This document shows positions 25,688-34,702 of a stretch of DNA of 64,000 nucleotides, in pieces. The notes under the pieces were generated by a model. The model saw only the letters and a list, made by a program, of their open reading frames with translations, ran no database searches and had not been told where the DNA came from. Source of the stretch: a bacterium (lineage in GTDB: Bacteria > Actinomycetota > Acidimicrobiia > Spongiisociales > Spongiisociaceae); contig JAPPGV010000081.1 of the NCBI GenBank assembly GCA_028821235.1, positions 1 through 64,000 of the forward strand, written 5' to 3'. A program made the translations under genes and the position numbers. Every line of letters starts with the position of its first letter. Positions within the stretch are counted from its first letter, which is position 1.

Positions 25688-26475
25688 AGCATGATCCGCT
25701 GAGCACCGACAGGCCTCAGCACCACATCCGTTGCCTGCCCGGTGACGTCGCCGAACGGGTGCTCCTGCCGGGCGATCCCAAGCGAGCCGAGTTGATCGCG
25801 GGCCTTCTCGACGATGCCCGCCACGTCGCCACCAATCGCGAGTACACCACCTATACGGGGACGTACGGGGGCATGCCGGTGTCCGTCACGTCTACCGGTA
25901 TCGGCTGCCCGTCTGCGGCCATCGCGATCGAAGAACTCACCAGCGTGGGCGCCAAGACCCTCATACGAACCGGGACCAGCGGGTCGATGAGTCCCGACGT
26001 GGGGCCGGGTGAGGTGATCGTCGGTACGGCCGCGATCCGGGAGGAAGGAACCGGAACGTCCTACCTCCCGATCGAGTTCCCGGCCGTGGCCGACCTCGAT
26101 CTGACCTACTGCCTGCGGGCGGCGGCCGAGGCGCTCGGGCTTCCGGTTCGGGTGGGGGTGCTCCACTCGAAGGACTCCTTCTACTCCCACCGTGACCCGG
26201 ACCGGCTCCCGGTGGCCCAGGAGATGAGGGGCAAGCGGGCGGCCTGGACGGCGGGAGGCGCCCTGGCTTCGGAGATGGAGACGTCCACGCTCTTCGTTCT
26301 CGGATCCATGCTCCGGGTCAGGACCGGATCCATCTGCCTGGTGGCCAGCTCGCAGGACGCGTCCACCCGGCTGACCCCCGAAGAATCGGAACGCTTGGTC
26401 GAGAAGGTGGTGACAGCCGCGCTCGACGCCCTGGTCCTCGACGAATCGAACGCCACGGGAGGCAGCACTCGATGA
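25684..26475 (+). CDS. Nucleoside phosphorylase (uridine phosphorylase-like)
   Basis: A 263-residue enzyme of the trimeric/hexameric purine nucleoside and uridine phosphorylase family. Motifs include LLPGDPKRAELIA at the phosphate site, TSTGIGCPSAAIAIEEL, and RTGTSGSMSPDVGPGEVIV. The C-terminal SEMETSTLF contains the Glu-Met-Glu that binds ribose. It would cleave a nucleoside with phosphate to a base and ribose-1-phosphate. The ATG overlaps the stop codon of the ECF ATPase gene by 4 bp, so uptake and phosphorolysis are produced together; this is the best clue that the transporter imports nucleosides. Confidence 0.9.
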   Translation: MKHDPLSTDRPQHHIRCLPGDVAERVLLPGDPKRAELIAGLLDDARHVATNREYTTYTGTYGGMPVSVTSTGIGCPSAAIAIEELTSVGAKTLIRTGTSGSMSPDVGPGEVIVGTAAIREEGTGTSYLPIEFPAVADLDLTYCLRAAAEALGLPVRVGVLHSKDSFYSHRDPDRLPVAQEMRGKRAAWTAGGALASEMETSTLFVLGSMLRVRTGSICLVASSQDASTRLTPEESERLVEKVVTAALDALVLDESNATGGSTR

Positions 26476-27476
26476 CCACACGAATCGATGTCCACACCCA
26501 CTTCTACCCCACGTCCTACCTGGCCGGCCTGGAGAAGCGACGCGAGATGCCGCGCGTCTACCGGGACGGCGAGATCCGGCGTTTCGTGATCTTCCCGGAG
26601 GAGGAAGCCGACCCGCGCATCGGTCGCCCCATCGAGGACGGCTGGTGGACGATCCCCGGCAAAGTCGGCTTCATGGACGAGAACGCCATCTCACGATCGG
26701 TCATCTCGCTCGGCAACCCCTGGATGGAGCCCTTCGAGGGACAGCACGGAGTCGAGCTCACGAGGGTGGTCAACGACGAGTTGGGCACGCTGGAGGAGAG
26801 GACGGAGGGCCGGCTGGTCGGCCTGGGCGCCCTTCCCGCCACCGGCGTCCCGGACGTGTTGAACGAGATCGAGGCCATAGACGCCCACCCCAGCCTGCGC
26901 GGGATCGTGACCGGCCCGAGGATCGCCCACTTCCGGCTTGACGACCCGGAACTGGAACCGGTCTGGGCGGCACTCGAGTCCCGGCAACTCCCCTTGCTGT
27001 TGCACCCCCAGGACGGCATCGCCCTCGACCTCCTGGAAGGATACGGACACGTGCTACCCGTGGGGGTGGGATTCCCGATGGAGACCACCGCGGTGGTGAG
27101 CCGGCTCGTTTTCGGCGGCGTCCTCTACAACCACCCCGATCTCAAGATCATCGTCTCCCATGGTGGTGGAACGCTGTCGGCCCTGGTAGGGCGACTCGAC
27201 GCCGCCTGGCGATCGGACGAGATCGGCCGGACCAGACTTCCGGAACTCCCGTCCAAGTCAATCGCCCGGCTATACATCGACGCCATCACGTACGCCGCCG
27301 GCCCGTTCCAAGCCTCGATTGCCATGGTCGGGAGCGACCGGGTCATGTTCGGCACCGACCATCCCTTCTCGATCGAGGATGCCGGAGCCACGATGGACGC
27401 CATGGAGACGGTAGACGAGACGACCCGAGACTCGATCTTCGCCGGCAACGCGTCGGCTCTCTTCGACCTGACCTAG
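26472..27476 (+). CDS. Amidohydrolase family 2 protein (decarboxylase-like TIM barrel)
   Basis: A 334-residue metal-dependent hydrolase of the ACMSD/gamma-resorcylate-decarboxylase group. It starts with the HTH metal motif in IDVHTHFYP, has His in LLLHPQDG, the ISHGGG motif in LKIIVSHGGGTLS, and the final Asp in MFGTDHPF. Such enzymes hydrolyse or non-oxidatively decarboxylate aromatic and heterocyclic acids. Coupled by a 4-bp overlap to the phosphorylase gene, it may act on the released base or its degradation product. It is the last gene of the six-gene ECF operon; no clear terminator follows within the 126-bp gap. Confidence 0.86.
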   Translation: MTTRIDVHTHFYPTSYLAGLEKRREMPRVYRDGEIRRFVIFPEEEADPRIGRPIEDGWWTIPGKVGFMDENAISRSVISLGNPWMEPFEGQHGVELTRVVNDELGTLEERTEGRLVGLGALPATGVPDVLNEIEAIDAHPSLRGIVTGPRIAHFRLDDPELEPVWAALESRQLPLLLHPQDGIALDLLEGYGHVLPVGVGFPMETTAVVSRLVFGGVLYNHPDLKIIVSHGGGTLSALVGRLDAAWRSDEIGRTRLPELPSKSIARLYIDAITYAAGPFQASIAMVGSDRVMFGTDHPFSIEDAGATMDAMETVDETTRDSIFAGNASALFDLT

Positions 27477-27565
27477 GGATCGAACCGACGCTCTAACCGC
27501 CCGCCAAACCTACTCAGAGCTGTATACGACGGATGCGGTCCGCTCGAGGCTCAAACAGCAGCTCG

Positions 27566-27593
27566 GTTAACGGTGGGCTGCTGCCGTTAGCAT
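27566..27593 (+). promoter_or_regulatory. Inverted repeat and -10 hexamer TAGCAT before the helicase fusion gene
   Basis: TAGCAT (27588-27593) lies 9 nt before the ATG at 27603, giving a probable leaderless transcript. It is overlapped by an inverted repeat, GTTAACGG (27566-27573) and CCGTTAGC (27584-27591), matching at 7 of 8 positions, and by CAGCAGC/GCTGCTG (27556-27583). The placement would suit repression of the gene. Confidence 0.4.
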
Positions 27594-27602
27594 CGCCGGG
27601 CT

Positions 27603-30600
27603 ATGCCTTCAATGCCGGAGTTCGTGGTCTTCGATCTGGAGACTAACGCCGATCGACCGGATTCGGCAGAACACGAGATCATCCAGATAGGTGCGGTTCG
27701 CGCCGGGCCCGCGGGCGAGATAGACAGCTTCGAAACTCTGGTGCGGCCGGATCGGAAGTTGCCGGAGCGGATCACCCGGTTGACCGGCCTCGTATACGCC
27801 GACCTGGCCGGCGCTCCTGCGCCCGAGGAGGCCCTACGGCAATTCTTCACCTGGGTGGGCGACCGCCCGATGATCGCCCACAACGGGCTGGGCTACGACT
27901 TCGTGGTGCTCGACGCCTCCGCACAAGCAGCCGGCCTCAAGGCGCCGTCCGGGCGCCGGCTCGACTCCCTGGACCTCGCCCATCTGGTCCACCCGCGGGC
28001 GGGTGCGGGCATCCGGGGATCGGACGGGAGCTATCCCCCGGCCGGACGGGGATTGGACGACCTCGCGGCTCTCTACCGGATCCCGGGCCGGGACAACCAC
28101 GATGCCCTGGTGGATGCACGCATGGCCCACGGGATAGTGCTGGGCCTTCTGGAGGAACTCGGCCGGCCCACGCCCGGCCGCCGGTTGCAGCGCCGGGTCC
28201 TCGGTCTGGTCGGGCATCCCTGGGCCGGCTTCGTCACCGTACCCGGACAGACCGTTGCCCTCCACGAAGCGGTCCCCCGACCAACTCCGCTAGTGCCCAT
28301 CGAACCCACCCGCGAGTTCGACATCAAGAAGGTCGTGGCGGCGTTCCTGGAGGGAGGCGTCCTCATGACCGCCGGAAGAACGCCGCGTCCCCAGCAGGCG
28401 GTGATGGCCGGCATGGTATCCAGGGCGGTCTCGCGCTCGGGATCGCGAGCGATGATCGAGGCGCCAACCGGAACCGGTAAGACCCTCGCCTATCTGGTCC
28501 CCGCCATCGAGATGGCTCGGGCCTCCGGCCTGAAGGCGGTGATCACCCCCCATTCGCGGGTGCTGCAGGACCAGATTCTGGCCACCTTGGAGGAGCTCGA
28601 AACCCAGATCGGGCCGTTCTCCAAGGTGATCATGAAGGGTCGGGAGAACTACATCAGCCTCAAGGCTCTGGACGCCGAGTTGACCGGCCTGGAGGAGGAG
28701 ACCGATCAGATTCCCATCCACCAGGAGACCGGCCTGGCATTGGCGATCATCTGCGGCTGGGTGGCGCAGACGCCGAGCGGGGACTGGGCTGACCTTCGCA
28801 CCGCGGCCATCAAGGGCCGGCTGGCGTCGCTGCGACTCCTCCGCTGGAAACTGCGCGTCGCCGACCCGCCCGGCCCGGTGCGCGACCCTGTCGACGCGCT
28901 GGATTTCTGCCGCCGCGCCCGCGATGCGCTCCGGCTTTGCCACGTGGCGATCCTCAACCACGCCCTGCTCGCCTCCGACCCGGGTCTCGGGGATGGCTTC
29001 AACCTCATCATCGACGAGGCCCACGACCTGGAGGACTCGGTAACTGCCGCCGCCAGCCGGATCGTGACCGGCGAAGAGCTCGAGCGCTTGTGCGTGGCCG
29101 TCTGGGACCGAGAGCAGCGCCGCGGGCTGGCGGCCAGGCTGGCGTCCGCCACCGGAGCCGGCCTCGGAGACCGCAAGATCGCGGCGATACGGCGAGCGGC
29201 CGACCATGCCCGCGCCGCGGTCGAGGCGTTCGGGCTTCCTCTCACCGAATACCTGAGAGATCGGACCGGCGTCACCCGTGAGGAGGCCGCTCGCTACGGC
29301 GCCTCCTACCGGATCCGTCGGGGTGTCGACACCCGCCACCCTTCCTACAGAACGGTCATCCAGCGGGAGCGGGCCATGCGCAACGGTCTCCGGAGGCTGG
29401 TCGACAGCCTCGACGACTTCGTGGTCCCGAAGGAGCTGCGCGGCCGCTACCGGCGGTACGCGCTTGAGGACGAGATCGCCCGGCTGGGCCGGGAGCTACT
29501 CGAGGCGGAGAAGCTGGTCGGCGCCGTGCTGTGGGCCTCGACCGACCTGCGCCTCTTCGATGATGAAACGGATCCCGGCACGACGGAGTGGATCAACATC
29601 GCCGAGGTCTCGTTCGCCAGCCCGGCATCGGCGACGGAGGAAACCGGAGAAGAGGACGAACCCGAGGATGGCAGTTGGCTGTGGGCTCTCCGGAGAGTCC
29701 CGCTCTCCGTGGCCGGCATGCTGTCGGATCTCTGGAAGCGCAGCCACTCGACCGTGCTCACCTCGGCAACGCTGCGGAGCGGGAACAGCTTCGACTACTT
29801 GATCAGGCGCCTCGGCATCGGCTCGGCCCGCACCGAGGTGCTCGACTCCCCCTTCGAGAGGCTCCCCGAACAGCATCTGCTGCTGCTCACGGACTACCTG
29901 CCCGCTCCCAGGGGCAGCCTGATGGACCGCTTCACCGAGACGGAGGCGCGCGAGATCCCGCGGTTGTGCGTGGCCAGCGGCGGGGGCGCCATGGCCCTGA
30001 TGACAGCCCGGGCTCGGCTCCATTACGTCCGGGACCACGCCCGGACCCACCTGGCGCCCCTGGGACTTGAACTCCTCGCCCAGGGAGACGAGTCCTCCCC
30101 CGCCTTGGTGGAGCGCATGAGAACCGATCGGTCCGCCTCGTTGCTGGGTCTGAGATCGTTCTGGGAGGGGGTGGACGTTCCCGGAGAGGCATTGCGCCTA
30201 CTGATCATCGAGAAGATCCCGTTCGACTCGATCGGCGATCCCGTGGTGGCCGCCCGGACGGACCTACTCGAGCGGCAGGGCGAGGACCCGTTCGCCCGGT
30301 ACATAGTCCCGAGGGCCGCCATCGCGTTCGCCCAAGGAGTGGGGAGGCTGATCCGCACCATTGACGACGAGGGGGTCACCGTGGTGCTCGACAACCGGCT
30401 CCGGCGCCCGGTCAGCTACCGGGATGTGCTGCTCGGGAGCCTCTCCGGACCTCCTACGAGGAGAGACATCAACACTCCCGAACAGGCCTACCGGGCGATC
30501 ACCGACCACCTTCGGATCAATCTCGATGACCGGAGGCGAGAACGAATCGACACCATTCCCGGTGTCCGCACCCTCTCCCAGAGCGCTCTCGAGGTCTCAG

Positions 30601-32705
30601 CCGGTGCACCACTCGACCGGGAGGCCGTGGAGGATCGCTTGGAAGCTGCACGCCAGTGGCTGGGCTTCGAGGCCTGGCGGCCCGGACAGCACGAGATCAT
30701 GACCCGGTTCATCGAGGGTGAGGACGTGGTGGCGGTGCTTCCCACCGGATCGGGCAAGTCGGTCACCTACCAGATACCCGCTCTCCTCTCTCCTGGCGTG
30801 ACGCTGATCGTCTCCCCGCTGATCGCCCTCATGAGGGACCAAGTCGACAACCTGCGAGCGAGAGGGATTACCGAGGCGGCTGCCATATACGGCGGGATCG
30901 GCCAGGCCGAGCAGCGCGACATCCTCCGCGCCGCGGCAGCCGGCTATGTCAAGCTGCTCTACGTCAGTCCGGAACGGCTGTGGTCGCCGATGTTCCGATC
31001 CTGGCTGGAGAAGGTGGACATCAGGAGGATCGCCGTGGACGAGGCCCACTGCATCTCCCTGTGGGGCCACTCCTTCCGGCCCGAGTACGCCGTTATCCCG
31101 CGCGCGCTCTCCGCTATCAGCAATGAACGGCTGCCCGTGCTGGCGGTGACCGCCACCGCCACACCGAAGGTCCTCGACGACATATCCAACCTCCTGGAAC
31201 TCCCTGACCCCGCCCGTCTGTCCGGTTCCGCGAACCGGCCCGAGATCCGCTACTTCGTGGAGCGATGCGTGAACACGCGGGATCGCGATCTCCGCATCGC
31301 CGAGGTGGTCGAGGCGTTCCGCCGGAAGAGCGCCATCGTCTACGTCCCGACCCCCAAGGACGCCACCCGGCTGTCCGCCCTCCTGCGCATCTTCGGGCAC
31401 CGGGTGCGCCCGTACAGCGGCGCGATGGAATACACCGAACGGGAACACACCGAGGACGCCTTTCGCCACGGTGAGATCGACGTGGTGGTGGCCACCAAGG
31501 CCTTCGGGCTGGGGATCGACAAGCCGGACATTGCCCTGATCGTGCATCTCGAGATGCCGGCCTCCATCGAGGAGTACGTACAGGAGACCGGCCGGGTGGC
31601 CCGAGGCGCCCGTGACGGCACCGGACCGGAGACCGGCACGGCCGTGCTTCTGGTCACCCCCCGGGACTGCCGTATCCATGAGTATTTCATCCGTTCGTCC
31701 GTCCCGGAACTCGACACCGTCTACGAGGTGTTCCAGGGCCTGCGCCCCGGTCTGAACTTCATCGATCCGGCACCGCCGACCGAGCGGCCGGATGGCCGGG
31801 ACGGGGAGAGGGATCAGACCAAGGCGCTGGCCCTGCACTATCTCGACGGGATCGGCGCCGTCCGGAGGCACCGGGACTTCGTGCTCCGGGGCCGGGTGAC
31901 CCTTGTCGAGGACACGTGGCCGCGATTCGACGAGTACCGACGCCGTATTCCGGAACGGGCCGGAAGGGCCGGAAAGGTGCTGCGGATCGCCGAGCGGGTG
32001 GGAGGCGAGTACCAGTGGCAGTCGTGGCAGGACCGCCTCGGCATGACGCCCCGGGAGATCGAAACGGTGCTCCTGGAGCTGCAGAAGGCGGATGTCTGTG
32101 ACTTCACGGGTTGGAGGTTCGGATGGGTCTTCGATCGCCCGGACGGCGTGGAACCCGACCGGCCCCGCCTCCGCGAGCTGTTGGTCAGCCAGCGCGAGTC
32201 GGTGGAACAGCGGGCGATCAGAGCCCGAGAACTGGCCCGCGGTGCTCCCGATTGCCGGCGGCGCGAGATGCTGGCCTACCTGGGCGAGCGCGAGCCGGGC
32301 TTCGACACCTGCGGCGGATGCGACGCTTGCACGCCCAGCCTCCCCCGCCCGTGGGAGAGGATCGAGATACATACCGATCAGGTACAGGAGGCCGTCCAGG
32401 AAACCGCCACCCTCAGCATCCTGATCCTGGTCGACAGCGTCTCGCGAGGGCAGTGGTCCCGGACCAACCTCGTCCGGACGCTGCGGGGTGACGGCGGAGG
32501 ACCGCACCCGCTCCATCGAAACCTGACACTGAACAGCTGTTTCGCGCAACTAGCGATGCTGACCACCCAGCAGATACAAGACCGGATCGATGAACTGATC
32601 GACGAGGGCATACTGGAAACGGCCAAGCCGCGGGATCGTAACTACGAGACGTTGCGGCTGACCGACCGGGGTCGCCAGGTGGTACGAGGGCGCTACGCCA
32701 GGTAA
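27603..32705 (+). CDS. DEDDh exonuclease - DinG-type helicase - RecQ helicase fusion
   Basis: A 1700-residue, three-part DNA-processing protein. (1) Residues about 5-175: DnaQ-like 3'-5' exonuclease with VFDLETN (Asp11, Glu13), HNGLGYDF, and the final NHDALVDAR His/Asp pair. (2) About 250-980: XPD/DinG-type SF2 helicase with Walker A APTGTGKT (about 285), IIDEAHD (about 468), FWEGVDVPG and QGVGRLIRT (about 910). Its Fe-S cysteines look lost: the usual NYLC reads NYIS. (3) About 1005-1690: RecQ-type helicase with LPTGSGKS (about 1046), VDEAHCISLWG (about 1145), TATATPKV, QETGRVARG (about 1327), zinc cysteines CRRREM...CGGCDAC (about 1550-1575) and a winged-helix tail; no HRDC seen. No stop or frameshift interrupts it. 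Known pairings include DnaQ-DinG; joining to RecQ is unusual to me. Confidence 0.92.
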   Translation: MPSMPEFVVFDLETNADRPDSAEHEIIQIGAVRAGPAGEIDSFETLVRPDRKLPERITRLTGLVYADLAGAPAPEEALRQFFTWVGDRPMIAHNGLGYDFVVLDASAQAAGLKAPSGRRLDSLDLAHLVHPRAGAGIRGSDGSYPPAGRGLDDLAALYRIPGRDNHDALVDARMAHGIVLGLLEELGRPTPGRRLQRRVLGLVGHPWAGFVTVPGQTVALHEAVPRPTPLVPIEPTREFDIKKVVAAFLEGGVLMTAGRTPRPQQAVMAGMVSRAVSRSGSRAMIEAPTGTGKTLAYLVPAIEMARASGLKAVITPHSRVLQDQILATLEELETQIGPFSKVIMKGRENYISLKALDAELTGLEEETDQIPIHQETGLALAIICGWVAQTPSGDWADLRTAAIKGRLASLRLLRWKLRVADPPGPVRDPVDALDFCRRARDALRLCHVAILNHALLASDPGLGDGFNLIIDEAHDLEDSVTAAASRIVTGEELERLCVAVWDREQRRGLAARLASATGAGLGDRKIAAIRRAADHARAAVEAFGLPLTEYLRDRTGVTREEAARYGASYRIRRGVDTRHPSYRTVIQRERAMRNGLRRLVDSLDDFVVPKELRGRYRRYALEDEIARLGRELLEAEKLVGAVLWASTDLRLFDDETDPGTTEWINIAEVSFASPASATEETGEEDEPEDGSWLWALRRVPLSVAGMLSDLWKRSHSTVLTSATLRSGNSFDYLIRRLGIGSARTEVLDSPFERLPEQHLLLLTDYLPAPRGSLMDRFTETEAREIPRLCVASGGGAMALMTARARLHYVRDHARTHLAPLGLELLAQGDESSPALVERMRTDRSASLLGLRSFWEGVDVPGEALRLLIIEKIPFDSIGDPVVAARTDLLERQGEDPFARYIVPRAAIAFAQGVGRLIRTIDDEGVTVVLDNRLRRPVSYRDVLLGSLSGPPTRRDINTPEQAYRAITDHLRINLDDRRRERIDTIPGVRTLSQSALEVSAGAPLDREAVEDRLEAARQWLGFEAWRPGQHEIMTRFIEGEDVVAVLPTGSGKSVTYQIPALLSPGVTLIVSPLIALMRDQVDNLRARGITEAAAIYGGIGQAEQRDILRAAAAGYVKLLYVSPERLWSPMFRSWLEKVDIRRIAVDEAHCISLWGHSFRPEYAVIPRALSAISNERLPVLAVTATATPKVLDDISNLLELPDPARLSGSANRPEIRYFVERCVNTRDRDLRIAEVVEAFRRKSAIVYVPTPKDATRLSALLRIFGHRVRPYSGAMEYTEREHTEDAFRHGEIDVVVATKAFGLGIDKPDIALIVHLEMPASIEEYVQETGRVARGARDGTGPETGTAVLLVTPRDCRIHEYFIRSSVPELDTVYEVFQGLRPGLNFIDPAPPTERPDGRDGERDQTKALALHYLDGIGAVRRHRDFVLRGRVTLVEDTWPRFDEYRRRIPERAGRAGKVLRIAERVGGEYQWQSWQDRLGMTPREIETVLLELQKADVCDFTGWRFGWVFDRPDGVEPDRPRLRELLVSQRESVEQRAIRARELARGAPDCRRREMLAYLGEREPGFDTCGGCDACTPSLPRPWERIEIHTDQVQEAVQETATLSILILVDSVSRGQWSRTNLVRTLRGDGGGPHPLHRNLTLNSCFAQLAMLTTQQIQDRIDELIDEGILETAKPRDRNYETLRLTDRGRQVVRGRYAR

Positions 32706-32732
32706 CGCGCCGGTCCGGAGCAGGCATCCTCG

Positions 32733-32738
32733 TAAGAT
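32733..32738 (+). promoter_or_regulatory. -10 hexamer TAAGAT before the SF1 helicase gene
   Basis: TAAGAT lies 9 nt before the ATG at 32748 with no ribosome-binding site between, so this gene probably has its own leaderless transcript besides any read-through from the fusion gene 42 bp upstream. Confidence 0.4.
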
Positions 32739-32747
32739 GTCCGACCC

Positions 32748-34562
32748 ATGGCGTTCCTGATCCCCGAGAACATTCCCAGCCGGTCCAGCGTGCCCGATCG
32801 GCTCCGGCATGTGGCGCGGGCGGCGCGCGACTTCCTGCCCGACGAGACCACTGTCTGGCTCGAGGCGAAGGATGACAAACCGCCGTACCTCTTGGTGCTG
32901 GACCCGGGCGCCGGGATCGTTCTCCTGGAAGCGCCACGGACGCCCAGACCGGGCCGGAGGCCCCGTTGGATGCGCCAAGTCCTGAGAGAGGAGACGATCG
33001 TCTCCATAAGGGAGGACATCGCCGAGCGCGCCGGAGAGTTGCGATCCCGGATCGACCGGTCATTGGTCCGTTCGTTGCCGGTCTGCCATGTGGTGGCGTT
33101 TCCCGACCACGACCGGCCGGTCGATGGATTCGAGCCTTCCGACAACCAGGCCGTCCTGCTGGGATCCGATATGAACGAGACCCGCATGCGTGCGTCTATC
33201 AGGCGGATGCTGGGGGCCGAGGTCGCCTCTCCTTTGAGCGAGCAGGAGGAGAACCGGGTACGCGCCGAGATAAACCCTCGCGTGGTCATCGATCCGCAGG
33301 TGCTCGGGTCGGAACCGGAGCGCGGCCAAACCCTGCCCCTGTTCCAGGAACCCGACGTGGCTCCGGAGGACATCATCCGGGTCATGGACCGCCGGCAGGA
33401 AAGGCTGGCCGAGCATATGGGCTGGGGGTACCGGATGCTGCGCGGTGTGGCCGGGAGCGGTAAGACGCTGGTGCTGACCCACCGGGCCCGCTTCCTGCAT
33501 GACACCTCCCCGAACTACCGCATCTTGGTGCTGTGCTACAACCGGCTGCTGGCCAACGCCCTCGAATTGATGGTCGGCCGGAGCGACCGCATCACCGTGA
33601 GGAACGTAGACCGGCTGGCGTACCGCCTGGCAGGAAGGCCCGGCAGGCCGGGCAGGCTCGACTTCGAGGAGCAAAGGCGGCGGGCGGTCGGAGCCGCCAA
33701 CCGGCTGCCCGACTCCCGCCGGTACGACATCGTCATGGTCGATGAGGCCCAGGACTTCGATCATGCCGGCCTCGACCTGGCATACGCGATGCTCAAGGCG
33801 TCGCGGCGGAACCTCCAGCCCACCAGTCTCGATCTACGCTCCTACCAGGCCGGGCACCTCGTCCTGGCGCTGGACAGCGCCCAGAACGTCTACAGGCGGA
33901 GCATGACGTGGAACCCGCCCGAGATGACCGCCCGCGGACGCACCACGATCTTCCGGCGCAACTACCGCAACACGCGACAGATCCTGGATCTCGCCTGGGA
34001 CTTCCTGGATGGATCCGCAACCGGGCGATCAACCGGGAGACCCGAGGAGGAGTGGTTGATCCGACCCGAGGCGAGTTACCGGCAAGGACCCGCTCCCAGA
34101 GTTCTCGAGTGCGGGAACCTTCGGGACGAAGCCCGGGCCATGGCTTCCGAAGTGGTGCGCCTCTTCTCCGAAGGGGTCGATGCCAAGGACATCGCCGTCA
34201 TGTACGGACACCGGGACCTCCAGGACGAGCTGTGGGACGAGTGCCGGAGACAGAACCTTCCCTATTTCCACATCCAGCACAAGGACCGCAAGCCTTCCGA
34301 GGACCGCAGGGACCTGGCCATGAGCGTCCACGACAGAGTCCGGGTGTCGACCATCCACGGCCTCAAGGGGCTCGAGTTCAGCCGGATCGTGATCGGCGGC
34401 GTCAACCAGGTCTACGCCCATGATGTACCGGAGGGGGAGCAGACGGACGCCGCCAAGCGGCTCGTCTACGTGGGCATGACGAGGGCAATGGACGAGTTGG
34501 TGATCACCTACTCGGGCCATGGCAAGATCGGGCCCGCCCTCCGTAACGCCGCGCGAACGTAG
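32748..34562 (+). CDS. Superfamily 1 (UvrD-like) DNA helicase with NERD-like N-terminus
   Basis: A 604-residue protein. Residues about 1-190 contain YLLVLDPGAGIVLLEAP, which resembles the strand pattern of nuclease-related (NERD) domains, although the catalytic Lys position is Pro; this part is probably a degenerate NERD-like module. The helicase core has Walker A GVAGSGKTLVLTHRA (about 235), motif II VMVDEAQDFD (about 329), FRRNYRNTRQI, HGLKGLEFSRIV (about 534) and YVGMTRAMDELVI (about 574). It would unwind DNA 3'-5' using ATP. It lies 42 bp after the exonuclease-helicase fusion on the same strand, making a functional pair likely. The nuclease-domain call is inference. Confidence 0.87.
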   Translation: MAFLIPENIPSRSSVPDRLRHVARAARDFLPDETTVWLEAKDDKPPYLLVLDPGAGIVLLEAPRTPRPGRRPRWMRQVLREETIVSIREDIAERAGELRSRIDRSLVRSLPVCHVVAFPDHDRPVDGFEPSDNQAVLLGSDMNETRMRASIRRMLGAEVASPLSEQEENRVRAEINPRVVIDPQVLGSEPERGQTLPLFQEPDVAPEDIIRVMDRRQERLAEHMGWGYRMLRGVAGSGKTLVLTHRARFLHDTSPNYRILVLCYNRLLANALELMVGRSDRITVRNVDRLAYRLAGRPGRPGRLDFEEQRRRAVGAANRLPDSRRYDIVMVDEAQDFDHAGLDLAYAMLKASRRNLQPTSLDLRSYQAGHLVLALDSAQNVYRRSMTWNPPEMTARGRTTIFRRNYRNTRQILDLAWDFLDGSATGRSTGRPEEEWLIRPEASYRQGPAPRVLECGNLRDEARAMASEVVRLFSEGVDAKDIAVMYGHRDLQDELWDECRRQNLPYFHIQHKDRKPSEDRRDLAMSVHDRVRVSTIHGLKGLEFSRIVIGGVNQVYAHDVPEGEQTDAAKRLVYVGMTRAMDELVITYSGHGKIGPALRNAART

Positions 34563-34646
34563 GACGAACTCGCCACTCGGGAACAGTTAGCTCGTCGGCC
34601 AATCCTGTCAAGTAGGTTGCAGTTTCGTGTGACGCCGATGTGCGGA

Positions 34647-34691
34647 GTGATCGGATTTGGTAGATCGAATCGATTCGATCTTGGAGATCAC
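34647..34691. promoter_or_regulatory. Operator-like perfect 20-bp palindrome upstream of the SDR operon
   Basis: AGATCGAATCGATTCGATCT (34662-34681) is a perfect palindrome. It is nested in a wider inverted pair, GTGATC (34647-34652) and GATCAC (34686-34691). It ends 21 bp before a TAGGAT -10 hexamer at 34703-34708, thus covering the -35 region of the promoter for the gene at 34742. This is the typical position of a repressor or activator site; the regulator gene is not nearby. Confidence 0.6.
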
Positions 34692-34702
34692 GCCCCATCT
34701 CC

